Assembly (NCBI RefSeq): GCF_963678635.1 | Contig: NC_087069.1 | Coordinates: forward strand, 36,251,959-36,315,958 | Length of the DNA: 64,000 nt | Direction of reading: 5' to 3' | Origin: Symsagittifera roscoffensis | Lineage: Eukaryota; Xenacoelomorpha; Acoela; Convolutidae | In this document: one piece after another, positions 10,265 through 19,591 of the stretch | How positions within the stretch are numbered: the stretch's first letter is position 1 | How the letters are laid out: each line of letters begins with the position of its first letter | Position numbers and translations under genes: made by a program | The notes under the pieces: generated by a model | The model's database searches: none | What the model was told of the DNA's origin: nothing | The model's input: the letters and a program-made list of their open reading frames with translations, nothing else

Positions 10265-13200
10265 TCAATGCTCCATTTCCTCCTCCTGTGACGCTGACTC
10301 TGCACTCTCGGTCTCCGTGTCTTGTAGCACGTCATTGACTATCCTGACGCTGTTGGAAGCCGTCCTCCAACACTTCTGCTCTTCCACCCTCTGTTTACAG
10401 CAAGGTAGGGGATCCACGTTTGATTCTCTGTTTCTACAGAAGCTGTTGTGGAGACACAACGCCACGTTTCTTTCCAAATCTTCTTTCAGCATCTCTGCCT
10501 TCTCATTTCCACTACGCTCGCTCGTCCTGGAAATTCTTTTCACAGCGGTGGTCACTGCATTCCGATGGGTCACGAAAGCTCGCTTGAAAGCTCCTGCCCC
10601 AATGTCCAGCTGATATTCACTGTACACTCTGCCATGTTTCGACATATGCTTTTTCGCATACTCGTACAACCATGCAGTCATGTTAGCTCTGAACCATGGC
10701 ATCAATCGTTTTCTTGCCCATATCTTCTTCACTTCCATCGGAATGTTTAGAACTTTGCACATTGTCTCAAAAAGATCTAAATCTTTTAGACAATCTAATT
10801 TCTGCAATTGTTCTCTCGTCGGTGCCTCCTGTCTATTATTTTCTCTCACATGAGCTTCCAGCCATCGTATCGCCATCATAACTCCCACTATCACTATTGT
10901 TATGGGCTGTGATGAATCTGGTAAACCCATGGAGAGCAGCTCTCCAGAGTCCCAGATCAACACCAGATTACTACGCTTGGGATACCACCAGGTCTGCAGC
11001 AAGCAGTGGCAAGGAAACTCGTCATGTGTCAACATGATGCTCCTCCAATTACGTTTTCCCGAAGCTTCCAGCAATGGTTCCACTTCCATCATCACTCGGT
11101 GGATTTCATCATTCTCATCTACTGCATTGTAATCTGAGACAGTTGATCCTCTCTGTTTCTGTTTTTCGAAGTCACTGAAGTTCCCGCTCACATATCCCAT
11201 GAACTTCTTTCCTAGTATTGACTCCAACTCCTCTTTGGTTCTTTCTGGGACTGCTGAGAACATCTTACATAGTAACTCGTAAGACTTTTCAGACATTCTC
11301 GCCAATCTCACGCACTTTGGCACTGAGAAAGCTTGATCCACGATCGTTCTTGTGCTCTTCACGTCCACAGCCACGAAATGTACAGGGTATCTGCTCTTGC
11401 ACATTGGAGCCAACGTTGAACCCACCAAATATCGTGCTCCTGATGGTCTACAATAAGTTTCGCTGTGTCTGATGTTCATCTCCGTTTCGATTGCTTCCCT
11501 CCATTTTCCTATATACTTCTGCTCAGTCTGCAGAACTCCTGGGAATACCTCTACGCTGATGGCTGTGACCATCTCATGTTTCTGTTCTAGATTCAATAGT
11601 GACTCTAAAGAACCAAACATGCTGTAGAATCCTAGTGCTGTCACTAGATTCACATCGGTTCCTCCATGGCAATCTGCTATCAGTTCCTTTTCCGTTCTTG
11701 CTTTCATCACTACATTTCCAAACAATACCGTCAACTGCTTGTGTTGTTTCTCCAGGGTTTTCACACAGTCTAGACTTCCACAAACGTGACCCTCTAGTCC
11801 ACAGACTTCCGCCAGACAGCTACCAGGTTTGACCCAGTCTTCTGGTCCCCAGCCAGGCAACTCCACTCCATCTTCTCCGTTGCTCTTAGAGGCTGTTGTC
11901 ATCACATTATATATGATGTTGAGGTCACGCAGGTTACAGTCCACATTCAGTTCCCTCTGTATGTCCTGTGTCGCCCGTAATATTGAGTCAGCGTTGGGAC
12001 TAGGACACCACGATGGCTTCATCAATTCCCACACTGCCATCAAGCTCGTTCTCAGTAATTCATCTGAGAATCCCAACCCAAATTCCACTCTCTTGTCGGA
12101 TTTTGGTACTGAAGGTGCAGTCACCTCTTCTTCCAAGACCAATCCCAATTTGGCCTGTGGATTGTTAACGCTCTCAGTCGTCACAATTCTGGACGTCCAG
12201 AATCTTAGTAACACCGCCTGCTCATAATCAAAGAAGCAATCACGTATGTCTTCACTCAGGAAAGGATTGTATGCCATCCCTATAATCCCGGATACATAGC
12301 TATATGACTTCTTCTTGATCGGTCCACAGTATTCACTGGATTTCGGCAATGCTCCCATAGATTCTTTAGTGAGCCTCAACTCCTTGTTTGAGAATCTCCT
12401 GATCTCGTCTATCTTTTTCATGGGTTCCAATTCTTCAGGTTCTTTCATGTTCACCCTCATCGGTTTACTTTGCTGCATATCCAGCATTGCTAGTAAGAAC
12501 ATGGCTTTCGTTCGCTCATCGCCTTCCTTCAACATTTTAACACAAGTGCTTAATGCAGGTACTGAGATCTGCTCTATCAAGAATCGAATGAAACAGAGAG
12601 CGTCTCTCCGCTTTGCACACGCTACTGCTGCTCCCTCCTGGACTATCAGATCCCTCAGATTCGTCATAAGGAAAACTTTTTCCTCCTTTGATCTCTTCCT
12701 TTCTTCTGAATCATATTCTTCGCGAGTCAGTCCCATCATGCACCAGACGAGCCTGAGTTGTAATTCCGTCCTTACGTAAGGTACTGCCACGAGAGCATGT
12801 ATTCTTGGCGTAGTCCTCATTTCCTCTTCGAAATACCTCAATACTACTGCTTTCCATGGAAGGCTCACCAACTGCTCGATCGTCTCCGCCTGTATGTCAG
12901 ACGACGCCAAAGTTCCGTACGCCTTCTGCTTGAGGGTGGTGCCTTGCAACATTGTTTCCAGATAACCCTCCATGGCTTTTTCCTCTTCCAGGGCCATTAC
13001 ATGCCCTCTAGCCGAGTTTCGGTATTCCAACATCTCCATGTATCCACCGGTGGGTTCATCTATCGACACTGTCTCAGACACTGTCAGTCTGTTGTATTCC
13101 ACTGGTGTTAGTTGTCCTGCAACACTTCCCTTTCCATGATTCATGGGAGATGGCTTGAAGTCCCTCATTTTACTCTCTCCACATTGACTGAGTATTTCCA

Positions 13201-16200
13201 TTTCTAAAGTCGCTCCAGTCAGAGTGCGGTCACTCCTTTTGGATTTATAACCAGTTGACTTTAACCCCGCCATGAGAATGGGTGGCACCATCGCTATATC
13301 AGTTAATATTCTATCTGTGCCAGACAATTGGTAATCACCTTGCCCCAAATCCATGACTTCCTCAACTCGTTTTCTTTTCGCTGAGTTACCAGCTTTCATC
13401 GATATTTCCGAATCCACTTTCGTCTTTCCAATCCTCGTCGGCATCACTCTGCTGCCTAACTTCATTTTCATCGCATTGATTTTATCAATCACCATTTTCG
13501 ATCGCATCGTTCCTCTCCTGGTCCTTGACAGGTACACCACCTCTCCTTCATTGTCCTGCGGTGTTATCTTGATGGGAGAATTCGCTTCACTCTCATCAGT
13601 GGCTGAGTCGATCAATAACTCACTCAGTCTCCCTTCACACTCATCAAGCTTGTCAAGTACTTCTCTCATCAAGGGTTGATTGAGACCTGTTTTGAGAATG
13701 GACTGGGTCCCATAGCTCTGAATCACAGTCCAGACTTCTTCCATGAACGCCACTCTGTCCAGCTTACATCCCGTCCTACTCTCGTGGTCTCGGTGATGTA
13801 CTTCCCATTCTTCTTCGGGTAGCGTTCCCAAGAAAGGTACTCTGGCTGAGGCCTCTATTCTTCTCCTCCGAGGTGATTCCATGAGGATTCTCTGATCGTT
13901 ATTTCTTGTATTGCCAGGAGAGCTGCTCTCCGGCAAATTCCGTTTCATTTCCTCAAAGGCTGACGGAGGTTCCAGTGTCGAGATGCCTTCATCCGCTGGC
14001 TCAGTCGTTTCCAACGTGTCTGCATTATTCTCAAGATCACTGAAGATATTGAAATCCAGGCTGGATGTTCCTCCTGTCGATGCCCTGTCGTCTTCCCCAC
14101 CAGCTTTATCTTGTTGCATGGGTTCTTCCGTCTGACGGTTTCCACCCTGTCCGTCATCTCCTTCTGACTTGTCCCCATTCGAGTTCGATGGTCCTTGTTT
14201 GTCATCATCAGCTTCTTCCTGGAATCTCGGTATGAGCAATGTACCGGCTGATTTATCTTCCTCTTCTCCATGGACCACTTTAGTTTCTTCGCAGCCGAAG
14301 GGTGCTAGGAAAATTCTCGTCTGCAATATTCCCGCAACTTTCATCTCTTTTCTCACACTAGTCAGGATTACTGAGGCTTCAGGCAATTCAGTCCTGCCTC
14401 TCATCCTCATTGGAGCTGAGCCTAGTCGTCTCCATTCCTCATCAAATCCTTCAGGCTTGGGAGTAGCGGCGTTGCTTATTCGCCTTCTCGTCGCTTGATC
14501 CGTGTACGTAAATCGTGTGTACTGTAACACGGCGGCATTTCTCCCCACGAAGTATGGATCCATCGTCGCCGAGAAATTCCCTACTCTCCTTTCATTGGTT
14601 TCGAATGCTCTCAACCTAGGAGTTTGTACTACGGAGACTGCTCCGAGCAACATCCTTCTTATCAGAGGGAATTCAGGGATTGCTTCGGGTAGCTTCTTGT
14701 AATCGCCCCAGTCCTTCGTCTCTTCTCTCACCTTGTGATACGCTGCTGTGAGACGAGGCACTCTGGTCATTTCGCCATTCGTTTTGTCATAGGGCCTCAG
14801 ATTCCAAAGCTTTGGAAACACCTCGATGTGCCCTCTTTCTACTTCTCCCATGCGGTCACAGAAGTGATCGTCAAAATTGATGACTGTCATCTCTGGCTCC
14901 GACATTTTCGCAAATAACAGATCTTCACTCATGAGCTCTCGCAATGCGTGCTGCTCACACCAGTTCAGTGTACTACCGTCCACTGCCGATATGAGGTTCA
15001 GGTGCAACACCGACCTCCTATATGCTTCCACTTTAACGTCAGGGAACGCAAAGGTGACTGCTGGTCCATAGATCACTGTCACGAACTCCGTGACTCCTCT
15101 GATCAGTGCCAAGGGATCGATTCTCATAGCTAAGCTCAAATCTGTTAACAGCGGCATGCCTCCAACATGTCGTCTAACATCTTCCTCTCTTTCAATTGTC
15201 TCGTCTTCTCCGGTTCCAAAGCGATTTTGCTGCAAGAGATACTGGATAGGAGTGTGTCTCAGGTCTCTTATTTTGTTCCACGAGTCTGTGGATTTCTTCA
15301 TATCCAGATTCCTCACTCTCTCTTTCATCTGCTCTGGACAACGTGCCAGTTTCATCAGCCCTCCCAAGTTTCCGTGGGTTATTGCGATCAATGTCAAAAG
15401 TCCATCTAGTCGCAGGTTCTGTATTCCATCCGTAAGCAGTATCACCGGTCCTTTCACGAAATTCTCCGCTCCAAATGTCACAAACAGGGCTATTAATTCC
15501 ACTATCGATACTTTCACTACCGCTTGGAGGAATTCCTTTATCAAGTAGTGCGAGACTTTCGGGTAGACTTTTGCCAAGAAGGACGCGGTCCATCCGGCTC
15601 CCAACCCTTCTAGCATGCTGTCTGTCCTTTCAAATCCCTCCTGTCCTTTCACTTCCTGGGTCCAGAAGGTTTCCAGAGTAATCTGACACATTCTGTTCAC
15701 GAACTCAGCTGTCTTTTCTCCGGCATTTTCCGCCAGGTTCACCTCCTTCAACAAGTAGGCGTATATCTTAGTGATCATTACTGGGCCTTGCTGAAAAGCA
15801 TCTGCACCCAATGCCGCTACTCTCGGATTCAGGTGTAGCCACTGGTTTGCTTCCGGCTTGGTTCTCAGCACCATCGCTTCCAGATGAGCTCTCGTCTCCA
15901 GTGAATTCTTTCTTCTCGTGTCTTCACTCGCCACTTCCATTGCTCGGAACCACAAGTCGTTGGACATTGCCGTAATCACTCGATGGTCGTCATCTATTCC
16001 TGGTTTCAGTTTGAGTTGCCGACTGAAGTTGGACAGTTCCAACCCCAGCACTTCGTCTAACACCAACATGTGTAGCGCGTGGTCCTTGAACCCTCTCATC
16101 GCGTTTGAGATATCTGACCATACTGCAGGCAGTTCAGCCTTAAGTGGCCTCAGGTTCTCCATTTCTATCATGCGATTCGGGGCTGATATGATCACATCAT

Positions 16201-19189
16201 ATTTTCCCTCCGAAAGTAAGGCTACCATTGCATACACAAATTTCAGTCCATCCGGGAGATATGCATATCCCGGAGACAACGCAAATACTACTCTCAACGT
16301 CACTTTGTTGAATGTTCCCTCCTTTGTCGCGTCTACCACTTCACCCATTGACTCCAGGATGTCTTTTATCGCGGGCCATACTGCGTTTTCTGCTGTTGCA
16401 GGATCTCTGAGCCTGCTCAGAAAACCTCTACTGTGTAGATGGTCATTGATGCCAGCAAACACAATCGTTATCGGGTTCATTTCTGTCTGCCTTTGTACCC
16501 CTATAGCCAATGACACTGATTGCAATAGGTCTAGGTCAACTGCGGCCAGCATTATGACGTCCGGCCAAAACAAAGACTTAGAGGTGTACACGAACTCTGA
16601 ATTCGCTACTACCATGATCTTGGCCTTTCTCATTTCTGCTTTGTCGTAGGCGGCGAAGATGCTCTCATCTTTCTTTATTGCTGTCAATCCGCCATACCTC
16701 TGGGCATCACCATCTTGGTTCACTTGTTTTGGGTATACTCTCTCCTTCACATGACTAGGTGGTGTCGTCAGTTGCCTGAATATCTTCACGTGTTGTCCAA
16801 TTGGCGCTCTCGCCGTCAGGAATCTTCCTGGCCTTTCCTCACGATTCCTCTCCTCATGGTTCAATCTGACATCCTGCAACGGTCTTGCATTCACAGGTCC
16901 CATTGTGTTATTGGAGGGCAGTCCTTCCAAGTCAGCAAATCTTAAGGCTGTCGTGGAGCTGAAATTTATGCTAGCGGCTATCAACCAGTCTACGCCGGTT
17001 ATTGAGTATAATCTGCTGACGGATAGCATCGCTCCATTTAGCATCCTCCTTGCATCCTCGATGAAGCTTACTTTCTGCAGGTCCAGCTTCATCAGTTCTT
17101 CTTTGTATATGTGCCAGGGAGACGGCATGGGTCTAGACCATAACAATGAGCCTCTGTTCGGTCTCTCTTCTCGACTGCTACTCGTTGTCTCCGATATAGT
17201 GTCTGATCTGGACGTGCCTGCTACTCCTTCGTTTGGTTGGTTGACGGGTCCTATCCTTCTCCTAGGATGAATTGTCCTCCTCGTCGGTGCTTCTCCCAAC
17301 CGATCCTGCACGTCAGTTCTTCGACCTGATTCGCTGGAGCTTTGTTGCCGGTAATTTATTGCGGCTGGGACTGTAGGAGGCACAAAGGTAGTGATCACCG
17401 TATCATTCACCGTTCCCTCTTCCTTCAGTACTCCTGTGTCAGAGAGTTCTGCTTCTAACTCGTCCAACCGTTCTTGGAAGACTCGATTCAACCAAGCTTG
17501 TCCCTCGATTGTGTCAAAGTGGATGCCATCCGAAGTCAGTCTGGCTTGCTCCATGGCTCTCAATTCGTGTTCGATGTCCATAAGGATCATTCTTCCGGCA
17601 TTTCGATTTGCTAGGTTTCTTATGATGTTGTTCCATCTCATGACTCCCTCGTTGTGCCTTCTTCCTGATGCTGTCAGGTTTCTTGCGTTCATTGGCACCG
17701 TGCAAACGGTCAGTACCGCGCAACTGAACTTCTGCCAGAGAGTGGTGAACAAACACACCATCATTGATTCCCACTGTGCTTCCTGCTCGTCTGATCCTCT
17801 GGAGATATCATTCGTCCCAACTAATATCATCACACTGGGTATCCTCCCGGGATTCATCAGCTCCACCATCCGGTATAATTGGGCAATTGTCGCGCCTCCA
17901 AAGGCCATCACCGTGGTGACCCATGAGGTCCTCAAATTCGTTAGCACTCGGACTAAGCTGTCTCCCAATATCAGGTGAGATGTCCCGAGTGGTGGTTGCT
18001 GCAGGTTCACAGCCGGGCTCCAGGTAGCTCGATTGAAGCAGGCTCTCGGATCTGTCTCCGGAACTCCCGTGAAATTATACTTTAATTGATTATTCTTCTG
18101 CACGTCCATTACACGAGACACTTTCTTCGCTGGCATCTTCCTTACTTTTCTCTCTGTGATCTTCGAACTCCCCCTGAGTGGCGTCACGTCACTTATCCCT
18201 TGTCTGATTATTGTCTGGGAGAGTTGTACTCTGCCCGTATCGTCAATCGTTCCATAGGGTGCAGTCACCCCGGAACCTGGTGCATTCTTGTTAGCGACCA
18301 ATCGTCCAGCGGTCTCTATCAGTTTTCTCACTGTCTGTTCTACGACGGGATCACCCAAGGTGTCACTAGGATCCGGGATTGTTACTCGGTTCGTCTCTGC
18401 TGGAAGCCGTGTCTCCGTTGTTTGACTCATTTCTCGAGGTGTCAAGAGCTCCATCGGGGACTGCCCACGAGGAATATCCCTTGCAGGTATCACTTTCTCA
18501 ATGGACGTCGTCAACGCCACCTGCTCCGATCGCTCTTTGTATTCCTGCCTTAAGCGCTCGATCTCTTGACCCTGCTTTTTGTTGCAGTCTTCAAACAACT
18601 TTCTCCACATGTCCCGGTCTTCCTCCATCGCCAGCATGGTCTTCGTCATATCGTCTAACTCCTTCTTCGTACTTCTCAACTGATCGTTCATCTCGTCCAG
18701 ATCTTGTATGGTTTGGTTCGTCTGAACCTTCTGTGTTACTTTCGCCCCTTTTGGTGGCACAGCTACTCTCAGTGGTGAACCAGACGAGGTCGCCTCGCTG
18801 TTCATCTCCTGATGCATTCTCGTCAGCCCAGGTTTGGGCTTGGAGGGCATTGGCATCTCACCTGGTTGGTAAGTCCTAGAACTTCCCAACCCAGGCTCAT
18901 TCGCCAAGTCACTCCCTGAGAGAGCCCCGTTTCTCCACCTCATCACTCTCATGTTCGGGCGGTCTAGTACTCCTCTTTCTCCATATGCTGCCATCAACAG
19001 GACTTCCGTGGGGCGGTCCCCACGGTTGTCGTGCCCCAAGATGTTAATCAGGGCGGTCAGCAACATGACCACCTCTGGGTCCTCCAGAGCGAAGTCTCGT
19101 TCGATCAGCCGACGATAGATCGCATCTACCATCGGTCCTACATATGCCTCTGCCAGGTCCATCAATTCATCCAGGTTGAAATTGTCCAT
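10265..19189 (-). CDS. ORF3: giant 2974-residue protein with SGNH (GDSL) hydrolase domain
   Basis: A single uninterrupted frame downstream of pol, starting at the ATG 19189-19187. Residues about 165-220 form a coiled coil. Residues about 400-580 are an SGNH/GDSL hydrolase with all four blocks visible: GDSL with Ser411, a Gly-Gly block at 431-432, GTND with Asn460, and DGIHFD with Asp554 and His557. Residues about 855-1075 may be a second, diverged SGNH-like unit (ANSEF Ser864, FAGINDH Asn915, DDDH Asp1066/His1069). Residues about 1640-1790 are acidic and low complexity. A Cys/His cluster (C2458, C2463, H2468, C2470, C2475) lies near the C terminus. I see no signal peptide or clear membrane anchor, so it does not look like an Env. 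SGNH esterases are known in ORF1 of CR1/L2 LINEs; here the substrate is unknown. Most of the protein is unrecognised. A spliced or other separate mRNA is likely. Confidence 0.9.
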   Translation of the reverse strand: MDNFNLDELMDLAEAYVGPMVDAIYRRLIERDFALEDPEVVMLLTALINILGHDNRGDRPTEVLLMAAYGERGVLDRPNMRVMRWRNGALSGSDLANEPGLGSSRTYQPGEMPMPSKPKPGLTRMHQEMNSEATSSGSPLRVAVPPKGAKVTQKVQTNQTIQDLDEMNDQLRSTKKELDDMTKTMLAMEEDRDMWRKLFEDCNKKQGQEIERLRQEYKERSEQVALTTSIEKVIPARDIPRGQSPMELLTPREMSQTTETRLPAETNRVTIPDPSDTLGDPVVEQTVRKLIETAGRLVANKNAPGSGVTAPYGTIDDTGRVQLSQTIIRQGISDVTPLRGSSKITERKVRKMPAKKVSRVMDVQKNNQLKYNFTGVPETDPRACFNRATWSPAVNLQQPPLGTSHLILGDSLVRVLTNLRTSWVTTVMAFGGATIAQLYRMVELMNPGRIPSVMILVGTNDISRGSDEQEAQWESMMVCLFTTLWQKFSCAVLTVCTVPMNARNLTASGRRHNEGVMRWNNIIRNLANRNAGRMILMDIEHELRAMEQARLTSDGIHFDTIEGQAWLNRVFQERLDELEAELSDTGVLKEEGTVNDTVITTFVPPTVPAAINYRQQSSSESGRRTDVQDRLGEAPTRRTIHPRRRIGPVNQPNEGVAGTSRSDTISETTSSSREERPNRGSLLWSRPMPSPWHIYKEELMKLDLQKVSFIEDARRMLNGAMLSVSRLYSITGVDWLIAASINFSSTTALRFADLEGLPSNNTMGPVNARPLQDVRLNHEERNREERPGRFLTARAPIGQHVKIFRQLTTPPSHVKERVYPKQVNQDGDAQRYGGLTAIKKDESIFAAYDKAEMRKAKIMVVANSEFVYTSKSLFWPDVIMLAAVDLDLLQSVSLAIGVQRQTEMNPITIVFAGINDHLHSRGFLSRLRDPATAENAVWPAIKDILESMGEVVDATKEGTFNKVTLRVVFALSPGYAYLPDGLKFVYAMVALLSEGKYDVIISAPNRMIEMENLRPLKAELPAVWSDISNAMRGFKDHALHMLVLDEVLGLELSNFSRQLKLKPGIDDDHRVITAMSNDLWFRAMEVASEDTRRKNSLETRAHLEAMVLRTKPEANQWLHLNPRVAALGADAFQQGPVMITKIYAYLLKEVNLAENAGEKTAEFVNRMCQITLETFWTQEVKGQEGFERTDSMLEGLGAGWTASFLAKVYPKVSHYLIKEFLQAVVKVSIVELIALFVTFGAENFVKGPVILLTDGIQNLRLDGLLTLIAITHGNLGGLMKLARCPEQMKERVRNLDMKKSTDSWNKIRDLRHTPIQYLLQQNRFGTGEDETIEREEDVRRHVGGMPLLTDLSLAMRIDPLALIRGVTEFVTVIYGPAVTFAFPDVKVEAYRRSVLHLNLISAVDGSTLNWCEQHALRELMSEDLLFAKMSEPEMTVINFDDHFCDRMGEVERGHIEVFPKLWNLRPYDKTNGEMTRVPRLTAAYHKVREETKDWGDYKKLPEAIPEFPLIRRMLLGAVSVVQTPRLRAFETNERRVGNFSATMDPYFVGRNAAVLQYTRFTYTDQATRRRISNAATPKPEGFDEEWRRLGSAPMRMRGRTELPEASVILTSVRKEMKVAGILQTRIFLAPFGCEETKVVHGEEEDKSAGTLLIPRFQEEADDDKQGPSNSNGDKSEGDDGQGGNRQTEEPMQQDKAGGEDDRASTGGTSSLDFNIFSDLENNADTLETTEPADEGISTLEPPSAFEEMKRNLPESSSPGNTRNNDQRILMESPRRRRIEASARVPFLGTLPEEEWEVHHRDHESRTGCKLDRVAFMEEVWTVIQSYGTQSILKTGLNQPLMREVLDKLDECEGRLSELLIDSATDESEANSPIKITPQDNEGEVVYLSRTRRGTMRSKMVIDKINAMKMKLGSRVMPTRIGKTKVDSEISMKAGNSAKRKRVEEVMDLGQGDYQLSGTDRILTDIAMVPPILMAGLKSTGYKSKRSDRTLTGATLEMEILSQCGESKMRDFKPSPMNHGKGSVAGQLTPVEYNRLTVSETVSIDEPTGGYMEMLEYRNSARGHVMALEEEKAMEGYLETMLQGTTLKQKAYGTLASSDIQAETIEQLVSLPWKAVVLRYFEEEMRTTPRIHALVAVPYVRTELQLRLVWCMMGLTREEYDSEERKRSKEEKVFLMTNLRDLIVQEGAAVACAKRRDALCFIRFLIEQISVPALSTCVKMLKEGDERTKAMFLLAMLDMQQSKPMRVNMKEPEELEPMKKIDEIRRFSNKELRLTKESMGALPKSSEYCGPIKKKSYSYVSGIIGMAYNPFLSEDIRDCFFDYEQAVLLRFWTSRIVTTESVNNPQAKLGLVLEEEVTAPSVPKSDKRVEFGLGFSDELLRTSLMAVWELMKPSWCPSPNADSILRATQDIQRELNVDCNLRDLNIIYNVMTTASKSNGEDGVELPGWGPEDWVKPGSCLAEVCGLEGHVCGSLDCVKTLEKQHKQLTVLFGNVVMKARTEKELIADCHGGTDVNLVTALGFYSMFGSLESLLNLEQKHEMVTAISVEVFPGVLQTEQKYIGKWREAIETEMNIRHSETYCRPSGARYLVGSTLAPMCKSRYPVHFVAVDVKSTRTIVDQAFSVPKCVRLARMSEKSYELLCKMFSAVPERTKEELESILGKKFMGYVSGNFSDFEKQKQRGSTVSDYNAVDENDEIHRVMMEVEPLLEASGKRNWRSIMLTHDEFPCHCLLQTWWYPKRSNLVLIWDSGELLSMGLPDSSQPITIVIVGVMMAIRWLEAHVRENNRQEAPTREQLQKLDCLKDLDLFETMCKVLNIPMEVKKIWARKRLMPWFRANMTAWLYEYAKKHMSKHGRVYSEYQLDIGAGAFKRAFVTHRNAVTTAVKRISRTSERSGNEKAEMLKEDLERNVALCLHNSFCRNRESNVDPLPCCKQRVEEQKCWRTASNSVRIVNDVLQDTETESAESASQEEEMEH

Positions 19190-19591
19190 ACTGTTCTTTC
19201 CAAGTTTGATTTGATTTCGATTTCAAGTTTTGACTCAAGTGAGCAATTAAATGATCAATCAGGATCTAGAAAAGAAATCACGAATGTCACACTTGTCAAT
19301 TTCACCTTAACATACATCGTTAAAATCTGCTTAAAGACAGTTCAGATAAAAAGATATTTATCCTAAAATTTATTAAAATCAATTGGTTTCTAAAATTTTG
19401 GAATTCGACCTAAGATTGGACAGTCCAAACTTTGGATCTATTCCCAAGATCGTCATCTAGTTGTTCATAGTCACTAACCCCTACTTACCCATGATCTTAA
19501 TAACCTAACACATAACATAACCTAACATAACACACATATCACATATTACATGCAACTTGGTCCTTTGGCCTAACACCCTCTCGCACATCAT
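19190..19591 (-). other. Spacer between pol stop and ORF3 start
   Basis: About 400 AT-rich bases without a coding frame on the element's strand. On the minus strand TTTTAATAAATTTTAG ends at about 19364, a candidate splice acceptor roughly 175 bases before the ORF3 ATG. This would suit expression of ORF3 from a spliced mRNA, as for third ORFs of retroviruses and Env-bearing Gypsy elements. A short repeat of CATAACATAACCTAACATAAC type lies near 19507-19530. The splice use is inference only. Confidence 0.45.

Noticed and set aside
15918-16649. Long open frame on the plus strand (243 codons)
   Set aside because: It is antisense to ORF3, shows no family motif, and its openness follows from the codon use of the real minus-strand gene. 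The same holds for 19635-20363 and other plus-strand frames across 10236-29029.
10265-19189. ORF3 as a retroviral Env
   Set aside because: No signal peptide, furin-like site or transmembrane anchor is evident, and the length is several times that of any Env.
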